This document shows, in pieces, positions 35,914-47,651 of a DNA stretch of 64,000 nucleotides. How positions within the stretch are numbered: position 1 is the first letter of the stretch; each line of letters begins with the position of its first letter. Origin of the DNA: Haliclona indistincta. Lineage: Eukaryota > Porifera > Demospongiae > Haplosclerida > Chalinidae. The notes below the pieces were generated by a model that saw only the letters and a program-made list of their open reading frames with translations, made no database searches and had not been told where the DNA came from. The stretch covers positions 7,855,152 through 7,919,151 of the forward strand of contig OZ024784.1 of the NCBI GenBank assembly GCA_964017065.1. Reading direction: 5' to 3'. The position numbers were made by a program, and so were the translations under genes.

Positions 35914-36125
35914 CTTGTTCAGCTAACTTGACCAAGGAGAACTGGAAAAGAAGAGAAATCGCAGCGAATCGCAGGGCCTTTGTGATAAAAGTAATGGTGT
36001 GCTCTAAATAAAGTGGATGGACACGCCCATCGCACACTAAGTATAAGACTTACAGTGTGCTACGCCCACGCGCATACAAAATCAAGCGTAACTGCAGATT
36101 CTACAGAGGAGGAAGTTTATGACAA
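35914..36125. promoter_or_regulatory. bidirectional promoter, STX16 / SLC7 transporter
   Basis: 212 bp between opposed start codons. No TATA box was recognised. An earlier ATG at 36013 opens another frame and is not used in this model. Confidence 0.5.
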
Positions 36126-38565
36126 ATGGAAGCGTTTCAAAAATATACTAGCCCACCGTCGCAAGACAATGACAGGCCTGCAGGCTCAGAAGAAGAAATT
36201 CTTCTTAAAAGAATACATGACACAGAAGCGAGCCAAGAAGAAGCTACTGCTGAAGATGAAAAAAAGAGCAAAGCTGAAAGCGGAGAACTAAAGAAAGACA
36301 TATCTTTGTTGAGTATGATTGCATTCGTTATTGGACTAACCATAGGATCTGGTATATTTATTACTCCAACAAATGTTCTTAAGTACAGTGGGTCATTTGG
36401 CATGGCACTGATTGTGTGGATTGTAGGAGCATTCATTGCTGTGGCTGGTGGATTGTGCTACTGTGAGCTGGGCTTACTGTTGAAGAACTCTGGTGGAGAA
36501 TATTGGTATCTAAAAGAAGCTTACAACTTTGGACGGCCGGACAAGGTTTGGTTAAATAAAGCACAGACTTTATAATATGTACTCTTCTAATCTCTGTTTA
36601 GCAACCTTTGTCCATATCTGGTTCAGCTATTTCATTTGTTTTCATGTGGACGACTGTGTTTATTCTCAAGCCTGCTTCGCTGGCAATCATTACACTTACA
36701 TTTGGTCGCTATATCGCCCGAGCCATGTCATTCGGCTGTGAACCTCCACAAGTTTCTGTAATACTTCTGGCAATATCAGCAATAAGTGAGTTATCATAAG
36801 AAATTTAGAAGTCATTTTAACTAGGCAGTTTATTCAATGACAGTCATAATTGAAAGTCTACTATTAAAAATATTATTAATACCTTGTTTTGAGCCAATTT
36901 CTGTTCTACCGTATAACTTTTTGAATTGCACCACTAATCTCAAGAATAAGATAGGTGGTATTTTTATCCTGGGTAGCCCTTCTGCAGCATGTATGGCTAA
37001 AGCTGTGTTGGTATGCATGTTTGTGATAAAAACAACTTTGAAAAGGAAATGATTTACCAAATCAACATTTATGTTACCTCTTTCATTATCCACCCAGTCT
37101 TTCTGGCTATTCTGAATTGCTTCAATGTTAAGTTAGTTTCTCGTGTTATGACTGTTCTCTCCTTTGCTAAACTGGTTGCTTGTGCCTTCATCATTATCCT
37201 GGGACTATGGCAGCTCATTGTTGGAAGTAAATGTCTACATTGTTGTCTTTCATGATCTTACTATTCTTTGTGATGATCTATCTAGGTCATCTCCATAATT
37301 TCACTCAAGCGTTCTCTTGCACCTCCACTAATCCTGGAGATATTGCTCATGCTTTCTACTCTGTCATGTGGGCTTATGATGGATGGTGAGTACTGTAGTT
37401 AAATGCTCATTCACTGCTTTTCTATCACACACACACAAACTACACAGGAATGTATTAAGTTATACAGTTGAAGAGGCTAAGAATTTAAACAGGTGGTTTA
37501 TGTATGCCATATGACGTTCAAATTTTCAACATATTAATTTTTAGGAATCTTCCCCTCGCTATTATCATAGGCATTCCTGTTGTGGGAATCTTTTACTTGC
37601 TCGTCAATGTTGCTTTCTTTGCTGGTCTGTCAAGATTTGAAATTATGAACACATCAGCTATTGCTCTAGTAAGAAAGATAGAAGGCTTGTGAAATGCGTA
37701 AAATTTACCTCATTCAGACATTTGGCCAAGTGTTGCTGGGTCATGCAGGCTTGATCATCATCCCTCTGTTGGTCTCAACATCAACCATTGGAGCAGGAAA
37801 CGGACAAATTTATGGTTCTACAAGGTATACAGTAATAAGCTAGTCCGAGAAATCTGTTTTGTAGACTTACATTTGCTGTAGCACGAGACGGTTCTTTACC
37901 AGAGGCACTCAGTGGTTTGCATGTCAAGCAGAAGACACCAGTAGCTGCTGTAATATTTGAGGTAGACTCTCTTTTCTATTGTACTGTTATTCATTTTACC
38001 AACAGGCATTACTAGCCATACTATATGCTGCCAGTGGTAATATCTCGTCACTCATTGATAGCTTCAATGCTGCTGTATGGGTCTTCTATGGACTTAATTT
38101 TGCCGGTGTCCTTATTCTTAGAGTTACTATAAGAAAAGAACCAAGACCTTTCAAAGTACAGTAATCTCTGTCCAACATTGCACACTAACTCCTCTACTCC
38201 TCAGGTGTGGCTACCCATTCCTATCATCATGGTGCTGGTATCCATTCTTCTTGTCCTTCTTCCTGTCATTCTGGTACCTGAGGAAAGAGTGAGCTCTCTC
38301 GTTGCCTTTGGTGTCATTCTTCTTGGACTGCCAGGATACTTCTTCCTTGGCTGGTCTAGACTGAGACCACGCTTCCTCAACAGAATCAGTGGTAAGATAA
38401 AAAAATCTACTGTTGAATTTATGCTTACTTTTTTATAGAAAAGGTTACAATATTTTCAAACAACTTTTTAAACACTACTTCAAGCAGAGATAATGAAAAA
38501 GAAATCTGATTAAACTATTTAACTTCATGTCATTATTCAATTCAAATTTTACAGAGGAAGAATAA
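36126..38565 (+). CDS. SLC7A: SLC7 light-chain amino-acid transporter (LAT family)
   Basis: APC-superfamily exchanger, normally paired with an SLC3 heavy chain at the plasma membrane. Exons: 36126-36545, 36602-36785, 37098-37226, 37286-37385, 37448-37492, 37545-37668, 37718-37824, 37865-37961, 38006-38155, 38205-38391 and probably 38555-38565, giving 517 residues. Landmarks: a charged cytosolic N-terminus, TM1 with GLTIGSGIFITP (the unwound substrate-binding GSG), GGEYWYLKEAY, LKPASLAIITLTFGRY, FYSVMWAYDGWNVLSYTVEE, NLPLAIIIGIPVVG, ARDGSLPE and RKEPRPFKVQ. The last exon is only 11 nt (EEE then stop), so the C-terminus is uncertain. Retroelement sequence begins about 150 bp further on. The exact subfamily (LAT1/2, y+LAT or b0,+AT) cannot be told by eye. 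Confidence 0.9.
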
Positions 38566-39404
38566 TTACTGGAGGGAATTAAAGTTCTGTACATAGCATA
38601 TTTTCAAAAAGCTAGAATGGTTAAAACTAGCTAGAAATTCGATACACAAAGATATAGGCGATAGTTTGTTTTCAGTCTATTGTAGCCGCCATCTTAAATC
38701 ACGATCATCCTATATACAGACTGTCTCCGCTTCATCCCTCTCTCTTTTCAAGAGAGATATTCATGGCTATATATCTAATTTAATCTAGTAACTTATGTTG
38801 TTTGTCTTTTCTTTTAGTTGGTACCCTTGTATTAGCTTTTTGCTACTGGTACAGCCGTGAATTTCTTGCAAAATTGTCATTTAAAAAAGGCCACGATGAA
38901 CTAGACTATACATTCCAATCTCAGCATTCCATAACTACGAGCATTCCTCTGTTGATGACGATGTCTCCACCTCAGCTGCAATATCCCACCTGAAGGGTCT
39001 CTTTTGGTCACTTTTTCTCCTCAATTTTAACAAAGTTGATCCCTGTTCATACCACTTCCTCTGCCCATGTTCATGTGCCCTTTCAAGTACTAACTTTACC
39101 TATCTGTTGTGTTATTTATTCCGGCTGCCACACTTCCTGTATGTGTTTGACCCTCAGTGCCTATCATCATTTATTTTTCTGTTTTTTCTTTCTAAATCTT
39201 AGTATCAATATTGTCTCTATTGTGCACTGTAAAGCATTATAATTATAACGACAAATTGATATGGGTACATAAAGTGTTGTGAACATAACAAAACCCATAT
39301 TACTGCACGCGGGATTGGAGTTGAACTGAACGCTCCTTTCCCTTATGCGTTAAGACTAAACTAAGACTAAACAGCAAGACTAAACAGTAATTATGCTATT
39401 GATG
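38566..39404. other. intergenic region with second retroelement tail
   Basis: Convergent gap between the transporter and the pathogen-related gene. It contains the inverted retroelement copy at about 38700-38880. The rest is AT-rich with no supported gene. Confidence 0.6.
38700..38880 (+). mobile_element. non-LTR retrotransposon 3' tail, inverted partner of the 33.5-kb copy
   Basis: GTCTCCGCTTCATCCCTCTC followed by TTTTCAAGAGAGATATTCATGG and ATCTAATTTAATCTAGTAAC is the reverse complement, with scattered differences, of 33450-33600. The shared sequence runs through the 3' UTR to GCAAAATTGTCAT. Confidence 0.8.
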
Positions 39405-40145
39405 TTAATTTCCACTATCTGACTTATAAAGTGGGCAACAAGATCCAAGCAATTCTTTTCCTTGCAAAAGCTCTTTTGATGAGCGAGTGCCTTGTAGAGC
39501 CTCCAGGAAACCTTCAAATTTTGTGTAGACTTCCAAATTTATTATTTTCATGTCTTCTGACACACCAGCTATTGTAAATCCATACAGTTCGATCGTTTCA
39601 TTTTCTCCCTTTCTATTGTTGTATTCACCATTGAACGTACCCCAGTGACGCCAAGTAAAGGCAACTTTCGGTGGGCCTGAGAACACCTCGAGTACTTCCC
39701 ATCCAAAGCCATCCAGGAATGTTCCACGAAATAGCTTATGAGATGATTCGAATGTATGAGCTTCAACATCGTACAGTTCTTTAGGTGCATTTCCTAAGAC
39801 CCAATTGTATGTTCCCATTTTTGCAGCTTCAATTCCATTTATTTGACTCCCTCCATTAACTTGCACGTTGTATCCTTTTGGATCCACAGTCGTCCAATTT
39901 TCACTTGTCTTGTATGTCATTTCCATTTCCCATTTCTTCACTAAATTTTCTACCGTGATTTCCAAAGATCCTGGCTTATGATTCTTGGATTTTCCTTGAA
40001 AGTAGAGGAGATCAGCTTTGCAGTAATCTGGCTTTCCTTCTGTCCAGTTGTATGTGTCGTCCTCAAGTCCACGATCTGGTCTAGTAAAACCGTATTCTTG
40101 CATCAATTTTTCTAGCTCTTGTTCAATTCCACTGTCTCCACTCAT
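39405..40145 (-). CDS. pathogen-related-like protein (SnoaL/NTF2-like fold)
   Basis: Predicted 246 residues, one exon. It closely follows the pattern of the plant and fungal pathogen-related protein family: PDRGLEDDTYNWTEGKPDY, YFQGKSKNHKPGSLE, VENLVKKWEMEMTYK, LYDVEAHTFESSHKLFRG, GFGWEVLEVFSGPPKVAFTW and IELYGFTIAG. The family is predicted to have an NTF2/SnoaL-like fold. Its substrate or role is not established. The plant name comes from induction by pathogens, not from a known activity. Intronless, unlike its neighbours. Whether it reached this genome by horizontal transfer or is an old family lost in many animals needs a tree. Confidence 0.8.
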   Translation of the reverse strand: MSGDSGIEQELEKLMQEYGFTRPDRGLEDDTYNWTEGKPDYCKADLLYFQGKSKNHKPGSLEITVENLVKKWEMEMTYKTSENWTTVDPKGYNVQVNGGSQINGIEAAKMGTYNWVLGNAPKELYDVEAHTFESSHKLFRGTFLDGFGWEVLEVFSGPPKVAFTWRHWGTFNGEYNNRKGENETIELYGFTIAGVSEDMKIINLEVYTKFEGFLEALQGTRSSKELLQGKELLGSCCPLYKSDSGN

Positions 40146-41420
40146 GACTGATTGGTTTAGACGAAAATTTAAAACCTGATGTAAGCTTTTTCAGATCTCC
40201 TTTAAATGGCCCGTCTTAGACTTGAATTGCAGGAATTAGCCTAAAGTTGCAACCTCGCAACTAAGTTGAATTGGTTAAAAATTTCCGACTCGTTTTAATA
40301 GAAAAAAACGGTATCAATATCATGTTCGACGTTCGTACGTATCGTACGTACTGTATTTTGCGGCGCACGCGCTCACCATCATGGCGGCTATTGAGGACAG
40401 TTTTTAGGTAAACAATGCTCCGCTGTTCCTTGACGCAGGCTGCTGTTGCTAGCTGAATTGAGTCCCTCAGACATCGGGCCATAGGCATTATTTTGCGAAT
40501 TAAGCTATGTCTTTCGTGTAATAGCTGCATATCGACAATTGAGTGGGAGAACTCATACTGCCTGATATTCAAGAAATCAGGCTTTATTTCGGGCAAAACG
40601 ATGCAAATGCATGTGAAGCACAAGAAGGCAAATGTGTCTGTAGTATTTATTCTCATCTGTCTTGTGTCGCTGTCGAACATAGTGTACCTAACGCTCGCCA
40701 GCAGGCGTCGTCCGTCCCGCTAACGTTGTTTATTCAACAGCACTCAAACTTAGAATAAAATGAGAAGGCCACTAGGTGACTGTGCACCACACACAAGAAC
40801 TCCATAACTAAAAGTATTGTAGAAAAAAGAAAGGGTAGCTAGCTGAATTAAGTATTAACTACTTCCTGTTTCCGGTGAAGCGCCACCTGAAACACTTTTT
40901 CGCATTTTGTCGATTTTTTCAAAGGTGAAAATCATACACTGACCTCTGAGACCAGGATAGAGACAGTTATGGCTAGTTTACTTGACAAACGGCCTTCGTT
41001 GAACTGATGGTTGCCGGGTTGACGCAGGAAAATTAATCCGACTTGCACGCGGTGGCGGGCCCAGTGATATCATCCAACTTCGCTACTGCTGTGTAGTTCG
41101 CAGGCATGATCCAATATCATAGCGTATGTCACATCCACCTACTTTGTCTTTTGCACGCACTTTGTAGCTATGTTACAGTAGCGAAACTACTAAGAAGTAT
41201 AATTTTATTTACATACAAAGTTGAATCTTTTCACTAATTTGCTAAGCTACAACACATCTTATTGACGCGAAAGTCCCTCCCTAAGAAAGAGGAGTAAAAA
41301 TGTATACCAAGATGTGGAGTGTTCCTTTTTGCGGCAGCGAAAGCGAAGTACCATCTCACGAATTCAAATTTGCCGGGACATTTTTAATGCACCTTGGGCG
41401 TGGCTTGAAGAGTTTTCAAA
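40146..41420. other. 1.3-kb divergent spacer, no gene supported
   Basis: Lies between the pathogen-related gene and the enoyl-CoA isomerase gene. A plus-strand frame near 40600-40720 contains one hydrophobic stretch (VSVVFILICLVSLSNIVYLT), but no splice or family support was found. The segment 40330-40390 is GC-rich with an ATGGCGGC motif and may be a promoter. Confidence 0.5.
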
Positions 41421-43031
41421 ATGGCAGTGAGTCGAGTGTTCTTTGAATTGATCCGAAATGGACGCGTTGCAGTATTACGCATGCAAAGTGGAGACAACAG
41501 AATTGCGCCTAACTTTCTCAGTGACTTTCATAAAGCATTGGATGAAATTGAAAAGTAAACGACCCGCTCTCAGCATAGCCTAGTATTTTATGCATGCTCT
41601 CATGATCAGCAATAATGCCTATTTATTGCAGAGTTCCAACAGTAAAAGCTGTAATCACAACAGGAGAGGGAAAATTCTATTCTAATGGACTTGATGTGGA
41701 ATACTTGCTTTCTCTCGATCCAGAAAAACGTCTAGATCTTCTCAGTGATTCACAGAAGCTGATGCGCAGAGTGCTCACATTTCCTGCTGTCACTGTTGCT
41801 GCTATGAATGGTAAGACATTTGAGAATGTACATATAATACTGTACGTAAATGTGTTCTATTGTGTTGATCATAATAAGGCCACTATTCATGTTTAATTCT
41901 CATCCTCTGCCCGCATCAAAATTTGCAGCCACACTGAATTTGCCATTATTCACTTGTGCACATGCGCAGACACACCCAAGTCACTTTAAGGCACGATCGT
42001 GTTGCTGCAGCACTGGGCATGAGTGTGATGCTGGTTTTTGTTTCACATCTTTACGTATCTAGGACAGAATCAAGGCATAGAACAACTTTGTTGTAGTTAC
42101 TGTGTTTAAGCAAGATTTCCGATAATGGCTCGCCTACCCGTACGAAGCTGAAGAGGTAGCCCTGATGAGATGCATATAATCAATGAATAGTGGCCTGATA
42201 GTCAGCACACTTTCAACTATATAATTTATCTTTTAGTGGCTATTAATAATGTGGAGCTTATAATTGCTACCGTATGTATCAACGTCAAAAAATTCACTAC
42301 TATACAAATGGTTGTACAGATTAGATGAGAAAATGATTATGTGGTTATGTGTTCTTTTCCTCTCTCCCTCTACGACTGCTATGTCTCATAATTGTGCACC
42401 TTTTCGTTTTTCCTTGAAGGAATTTAATGTGCCTTCAAATTTTCATGACAATAATCACATGCCCTAACTATAACTTACAGTATACTGTATTTTAACTGTG
42501 TGCTTACTGCTCTATTATACTACACTTGTTAGCCATAATGATCGTACAATAGCAGTGCAATGATCTTTTAGGGATTATCTGTCCTAATTGTAGGCCACAG
42601 CTTTGCAATGGGTGGCATTCTTAGTATTTCACATGACTTTCGTGTTATGCGGTCTGATCGTGGGTGGTTCTGTTTGCCTGAAGTTTTCTTAAAGATGCGG
42701 TTTCCTGATGCCTTGGTGGATTTAGTAAGGTATGTTTTGAGCTATTGTAATACATAATATTAATCTTGTATATAGGACAAAGTTACCAGTGTCAGAACAT
42801 GTGTCCAGTCTTATACTTGGTAAGAAGTACACCGGAGAGGAGGCTCTCAAAGCTGGAATAGTTGATAAAATTTCCAGTAGTGATGATCTTATGAGTATAG
42901 CACTGACATTAGCAGAAGAGAATACCAGCCACGGCAAAGAAGAATATGATAATGGAATGCTGCATAGTCTGAAACGTGACCTTTACTTTGACCTTTATAA
43001 GAAACTCAATGAACCAGCAGTTTACTCATAA
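41421..43031 (+). CDS. enoyl-CoA hydratase/isomerase family (Delta3,Delta2-enoyl-CoA isomerase-like)
   Basis: Crotonase-fold enzyme, likely moving double bonds of unsaturated fatty acyl-CoA during beta-oxidation. Exons 41421-41554, 41632-41810, 42594-42729 and 42776-43031 give 234 residues. The motif GEGKFYSNGLDVEYL forms the first oxyanion-hole region, and GHSFAMGGILSISHDFRVMR the second. LPEVFLKM carries a Glu at the usual isomerase catalytic place. The length and lack of a leader peptide resemble the short ECI proteins of plants and fungi rather than mitochondrial ECI1. No peroxisomal SKL-type end is seen (ends PAVYS), so location is open. Intron 2 (783 nt) is long for this region and holds no recognised feature. 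Confidence 0.88.
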
Positions 43032-43125
43032 TTTATCTTCTACTGCTTTTACAAAAGAAACACAGTATTACCTGACACTGTTCAATAGTTGTCTGGCTAC
43101 ATTGTCAAGTATTCTACGTTCCCAG

Positions 43126-43489
43126 CGGGGTTGGGGCGAAATAGATACTTTTGAAAGTAAAGTATATACAAGTACTTTCAGAAAATACTGAAGTACAAGT
43201 ACAAGTACATAACAGATTTGCCTTGGGACTTAAATACAAGTACAAGTACAGTTTTAACTGTGAGCTTGTCGAATTTGTTGGAGGAATGACTTCATGTCAT
43301 TTCACTGTTCACACTATTTTATAAACCCAATGTCCAAAACAATGTTTAAAATGGCTAATACATACTGTTACTTATTGACTCTGTATTGTTACATTAAGTA
43401 TTCAAAGTACATTGATATAATAAAAATTAATATTATTTTAAGTACAAGTACATCCATAAAGGTAAGTAATGTACTTGGCCCCAACCCTG
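43126..43489. mobile_element. hAT-like non-autonomous element with 8-bp target duplication
   Basis: Ends CGGGGTTGGGGC and, inverted, CAGGGTTGGGGC (one mismatch in 12). Flanking octamers are GTTCCCAG (43118-43125) and GTTGCCAG (43490-43497), an 8-bp duplication with one difference, as hAT elements make. The interior has repeated AAGTACAAGTACA motifs at both sides and no coding frame. It lies in the 3' flank of the isomerase gene. Confidence 0.75.
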
Positions 43490-43596
43490 GTTGCCAGTAA
43501 TATGGACTACAGCTTGCTCACTGTTGTCTGAATTAATGGTACTGTAATGGTAGTATTATAGCAGGGCAGCATCAAGTAAAACTTGTAACTCGATAT

Positions 43597-43771
43597 GTAT
43601 CTGCTAAACCATGGATTAGTCGCATCTGCTAAACCATGGATTAGTTGCATCTGCTAAACCATGGATTAGTTGCATCTGCTAAACCATGGATTAGTTGTAT
43701 CTGCTAAACCATGGATTAGTTGTATCTGCTAAACCATGGATTAGTTGTATCTGCTAAACCATGGATTAGTT
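43597..43771. repeat. 25-bp tandem array, 7 copies
   Basis: Unit RTATCTGCTAAACCATGGATTAGTY at a constant 25-bp spacing with only C/T or A/G changes between units. It lies between the hAT-like element and MRRF. The rest of 43772-44251 shows no feature. Confidence 0.95.
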
Positions 43772-44251
43772 GTCCTATCTTGTACCATTTGGTGTAGTTT
43801 GTGTTTTTGTTAAATTTCTACAGACTAGCTGTTGCACAGGCCCATGGGTGCTTAACAAATGCTGTTTTGAAAGTGTACACAATAATTTGTTATTGTTAGC
43901 ATAATTATTTTTGAAAGTACAGAGAGTACAGCAGTGTGTTGACACTGGCCCTCTCACTTCCTTCCTCCTTATAGGTTGCTATCACCTCTTCAATCGTAGA
44001 AAGTACTTGCTTAAAGAGTCAAACACATCCAACTAACCAATCCATAGAGCAGCTTAACTCTTTGTTTGCATCAAGTGTGTTGCTGAATTAGGCTTCCTGT
44101 GGTTTATTTTCGTGTTAAAACCGCCTACATGAACCCTGGGTACAGTAGCATTATATCAGATGTCATCTAATCACTCTTGTTGATCTTTCTACTTGCTGAT
44201 GAGTGACAATCATCATGAACTTATAACAAAATCAATTGTGACACAAAATCT

Positions 44252-45678
44252 CTATATTTTACTGAGTTCTACAGTTTTTAACTTCAGCATTTGATCCACT
44301 TTTCCAACATTTTCATCAGTAACGTTCTGTATCTAATAAAACATTGGAGTCAATTACTATACATCATCGTGCTACAAATTGATTTCTGTGTAAGCAGGAT
44401 GTATCATCCTTTGAAGTATCAATTCTTAACATAAGTAACTGATTGTGTGTCATGTGTTGTCGACATTTACCAGATCCTCAATACGAGCTATAGAGTCCTT
44501 TGATACACCATCCTTGTTTTTGCGGACACCGGAAATGGCTTTCTGCCTTGTCCTTCGAAGGATAATCTTTGCTTTCTCTGCATGCTCCTTAGCCACCTTA
44601 GCCAGCTTATCTCTGAGTTCTTTGCTAGGTCTGACAATACACAAACAGACGGCATTGTTGATAAACAACAGTCACATCGTTGGCATTTCAATCAGTCCCG
44701 TTCTCACTTTGGAATGTTCAACTTCACTGAGGTGCCTTCTGCTATTGCAGAAACTTGCATTTTATTCTGAACTGCTTTCACAACTTCAGCAGGTGACTGG
44801 AACAACACAAAACAGTAGATTCTATACAGCTTACAATATCCCTTTATACATAAATAAATCGACATTATGCATATGAACACCAGTAGAAGTTTTCCAAAGG
44901 CTTGAAGAGAGCGTCAAATAAGTATGAAGCTTGAAAGCACATTACACTTAGCTACTACAACTTCTCATGAGTATAATAGGCACTCATAATAACAGCTCAG
45001 AAGTGTTTGGGTTTTGAGTTTGTATACTTACTTACAAAAACAAAATTATAGTGTTATGATACCAAGTTAACTACATAGTCAATTGATCGCATTTGTCAGA
45101 CAAACATCACAAGATGACATTAGTGGATATTTACAGTATGTTGCTCTGTGTATTACTTACATTAGTTTGAGACGAGAGATTGATCATTATGATATTAGGG
45201 CTCGTGGAAGATATTTGAGCCACATCTCTAAGAGGTACCTGCTGACCATCAATACCCATTTGTAAATTACCCACAATAGCTAAGAGAGAAGAACAAAACT
45301 ATATGACAAGAACAGTAGTACGCATGGTGGTTCACTGACCAGGAGTTATACGAACAGTTACAGTGTTAGTGTACTCCCATTTGAGATGATTAACAGTAGC
45401 AATCATGTCTTCCTGCAGGACTTCCTTATCAAACAGTTCCTTTTCATGTTCATGTAGTTCGATCCTTTTGACCGATTCTACAATAATTATAGTAAACAAC
45501 ATTCATTGTTCTATATTAATTACTTTAATAATAATTATTATTAATTGAGTTTGTGGACTTTACAACTTTTCTTGGAGTAAAGGCGCAGCTGCAGGACTGC
45601 AGGTTGACTGGTTCTTGTGAATGCACTCTTGTATGCTCTACCGGTGATCAGTGGACCTCTCATCAACGCCGCGCACAT
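44252..45678 (-). CDS. MRRF: mitochondrial ribosome recycling factor
   Basis: Releases mitochondrial ribosomes from mRNA after termination. Exons 45567-45678, 45340-45477, 45161-45279, 44708-44796, 44471-44624 and 44252-44332 are in phase and give 230 residues. The N-terminus is rich in Arg, Ser and Ala without acids (MCAALMRGPLITGRAYKSAF), which suits a mitochondrial presequence. The body fits RRF: a two-helix start, a central domain ending KLNIP, then the long helix with KELRDKLAKVAKEHAEKAKI and a C-terminal helix (VGKVDQMLKLKTVELSKI). The exon 1 donor is weak (AAAA|GTTGTA) but is the only in-phase choice seen. Divergent from PEDS1. Confidence 0.9.
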
Positions 45679-45807
45679 GATCCCAATGACGCTTCTAACG
45701 GGATATTAGAGCACGTGTTTACCCAAAATGGCATGATGTAATGCTTTATTAGGGCGTGACCTCTCACCATAATCCATCATGTTTAGTTCGTGTCAGTAAA
45801 AGAGCTT
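45679..45807. promoter_or_regulatory. 129-bp bidirectional promoter, MRRF / PEDS1
   Basis: Opposed start codons 129 bp apart. No TATA box. Confidence 0.55.
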
Positions 45808-46842
45808 ATGGAAGACACCGCAAAGGCGACGGTGTTCGATCGCCAGCATAAGTCCGCCCGATGGGGACAACACAATACAGCGGCAAAGGAGCTAGCCGGT
45901 CTCTACTCCATCGGTATGAGTATATTGTTGTTTATCGCTTATCAATACCACTTTCTTAGGTAAACGACGTCTGGAAGTGTTCACTGTAACTTGTTGCACG
46001 ATCTTCAACATCATATGTTGGTTCCAAGTGCTCCGATACTGGCAGCCGTCCCGTCTGCCCATGATGCTGCTTAATATCAGTGAGTGCCCTTATGAAGGAA
46101 TGCACTGTTAATTGGTTGCCACATGAAAGGTGTGGGGTTTGTTGTGTTTTGACAGGGCGTTAGTACAATTTTGACCGTTGCACTTGAAAGAAGGTGAGCT
46201 GTTGTCCTTTTCTTCTTTATAGTATTTGGTATGGTGTCAGCTGATTTTTTATCTGGTCTTGTTCATTGGGGAGCAGACAGCTGGGGCTCAGTAGACCTGC
46301 CTATTATTGGGAAGGTAAGAGGCAGAATAATTTGATACATCCTGTTTCATCACTTTCTGTTCCAGGCGTTTATAAGTCCATTTAGGGAGCACCACATAGA
46401 TCCTCTTGCTATCACAAGACACGATCTGATTGAAGCCAATGGAGACAATTGTTTGACAACACTGCCTGGTCTCATACTTCTAACATACAGATTGCTAACA
46501 TTTACACCTGATCAGATCAACTACTGGTACTCCACTACCTGTTTTGCACTGACTCTTAGTCTCTTTGTAACTATGACTAACCAAATACACAAATGGTCAC
46601 ATACCTACATCGGACTACCATGGTGGGTGAAAACACTACAAAACCTGCATATTATCCTGCCCAGGAAGCACCACAGAATTCATCATGTTGCACCACACGA
46701 GACATACTTCTGCATCACTACTGGCTGGCTGAACTTCCCACTGGAAAAACTACGATTCTGGACGTTTTTGGAATACATAATTGAGAGCCTGACAGGCTAC
46801 AAACCACGTGATGACGATCTGCGTTGGTCTAACAAACATTGA
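45808..46842 (+). CDS. PEDS1: plasmanylethanolamine desaturase
   Basis: Makes the vinyl-ether bond of plasmalogens in the endoplasmic reticulum (TMEM189/CarF family). Exons 45808-45913, 45960-46079, 46223-46314 and 46366-46842 give 264 residues (human 270). The family His clusters are present: [41 protein letters not shown] and PRKHHRIHH, with GWLNFPLE near the end. Two hydrophobic stretches ([15 protein letters not shown] and the segment around [12 protein letters not shown]) fit membrane helices. Confidence 0.96.
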
Positions 46843-47651
46843 ATTTGTTATGGCACAATAATCACACATTGTACACATAATACTTAACTGCTGACACATA
46901 CTCATGCATCACTCAATTTGGTGAAATGTTTTTTTTTTTTTTATTGCACATACACCTCACACAATCGCACCTCAGCAATAGTTATTAATTTTATGCCTCA
47001 CTTCCTACTCACTTCCATACATTGTTTTCATCAATTAATTTATCTCATTCTGTACAGATCAGCAGCACACATACACCTAACTGATGTCCATTTTAACCCA
47101 CACAGTCACATTTTCAAGATGTCAGACATGTGCTTTATTTTGCGTCATTTACAGTAATATCATTATTATTGTGTCATTTTTTCAATGAAATTACTATACT
47201 GAATGCAGTACTGGTAATGCGTACAGCTGCAATACTCCCAACAAACCCAACACAATGTCCTCTCATGATGTCCATGGTCACTGGACTGGATAGCAGTGTG
47301 TTCCCAGAGTCGGGACACCTGCATTATCTGACACGTGGTCAGAACATTAATAGCGACAAACATTCAAGCATTTTCTCAAAAAAAGTAAATTATATTTTTC
47401 TAAACTGTTTCACAAGTGAATAAAGTGCCTGTATAACAGTACCTGTAAAGTTGCATTCTGTTCTTGAACTTAAGAATAAAACAAAGAATAGTGTACAATA
47501 AAATAATATGAAGTCCGAAAAATGATTGATTATTTTACAAATGAGCGAATACACACATACAGCATACTATACAAGTCATGCACTCAAAGGAGTGCAATGT
47601 CTGTGTGGTTCTCTCAAGTGATTAATTGCTGCACTTGGTGACTGTTAAAGT
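46843..47651. other. convergent 3' flanks, PEDS1 / forkhead gene
   Basis: AT-rich sequence with a poly-T run near 46927-46941 and no supported coding region. Confidence 0.6.

Noticed and set aside
38802..38993. Plus-strand ORF MSFLLVGTLVLAFCYWYS
   Set aside because: Begins in the 3' UTR of the retroelement tail; the hydrophobic stretch comes from repeat sequence.
40261..40758. Overlapping ORFs on both strands, one with a hydrophobic stretch
   Set aside because: No family match, no consistent splice sites, and all overlap one another. A gene remains possible but unsupported.
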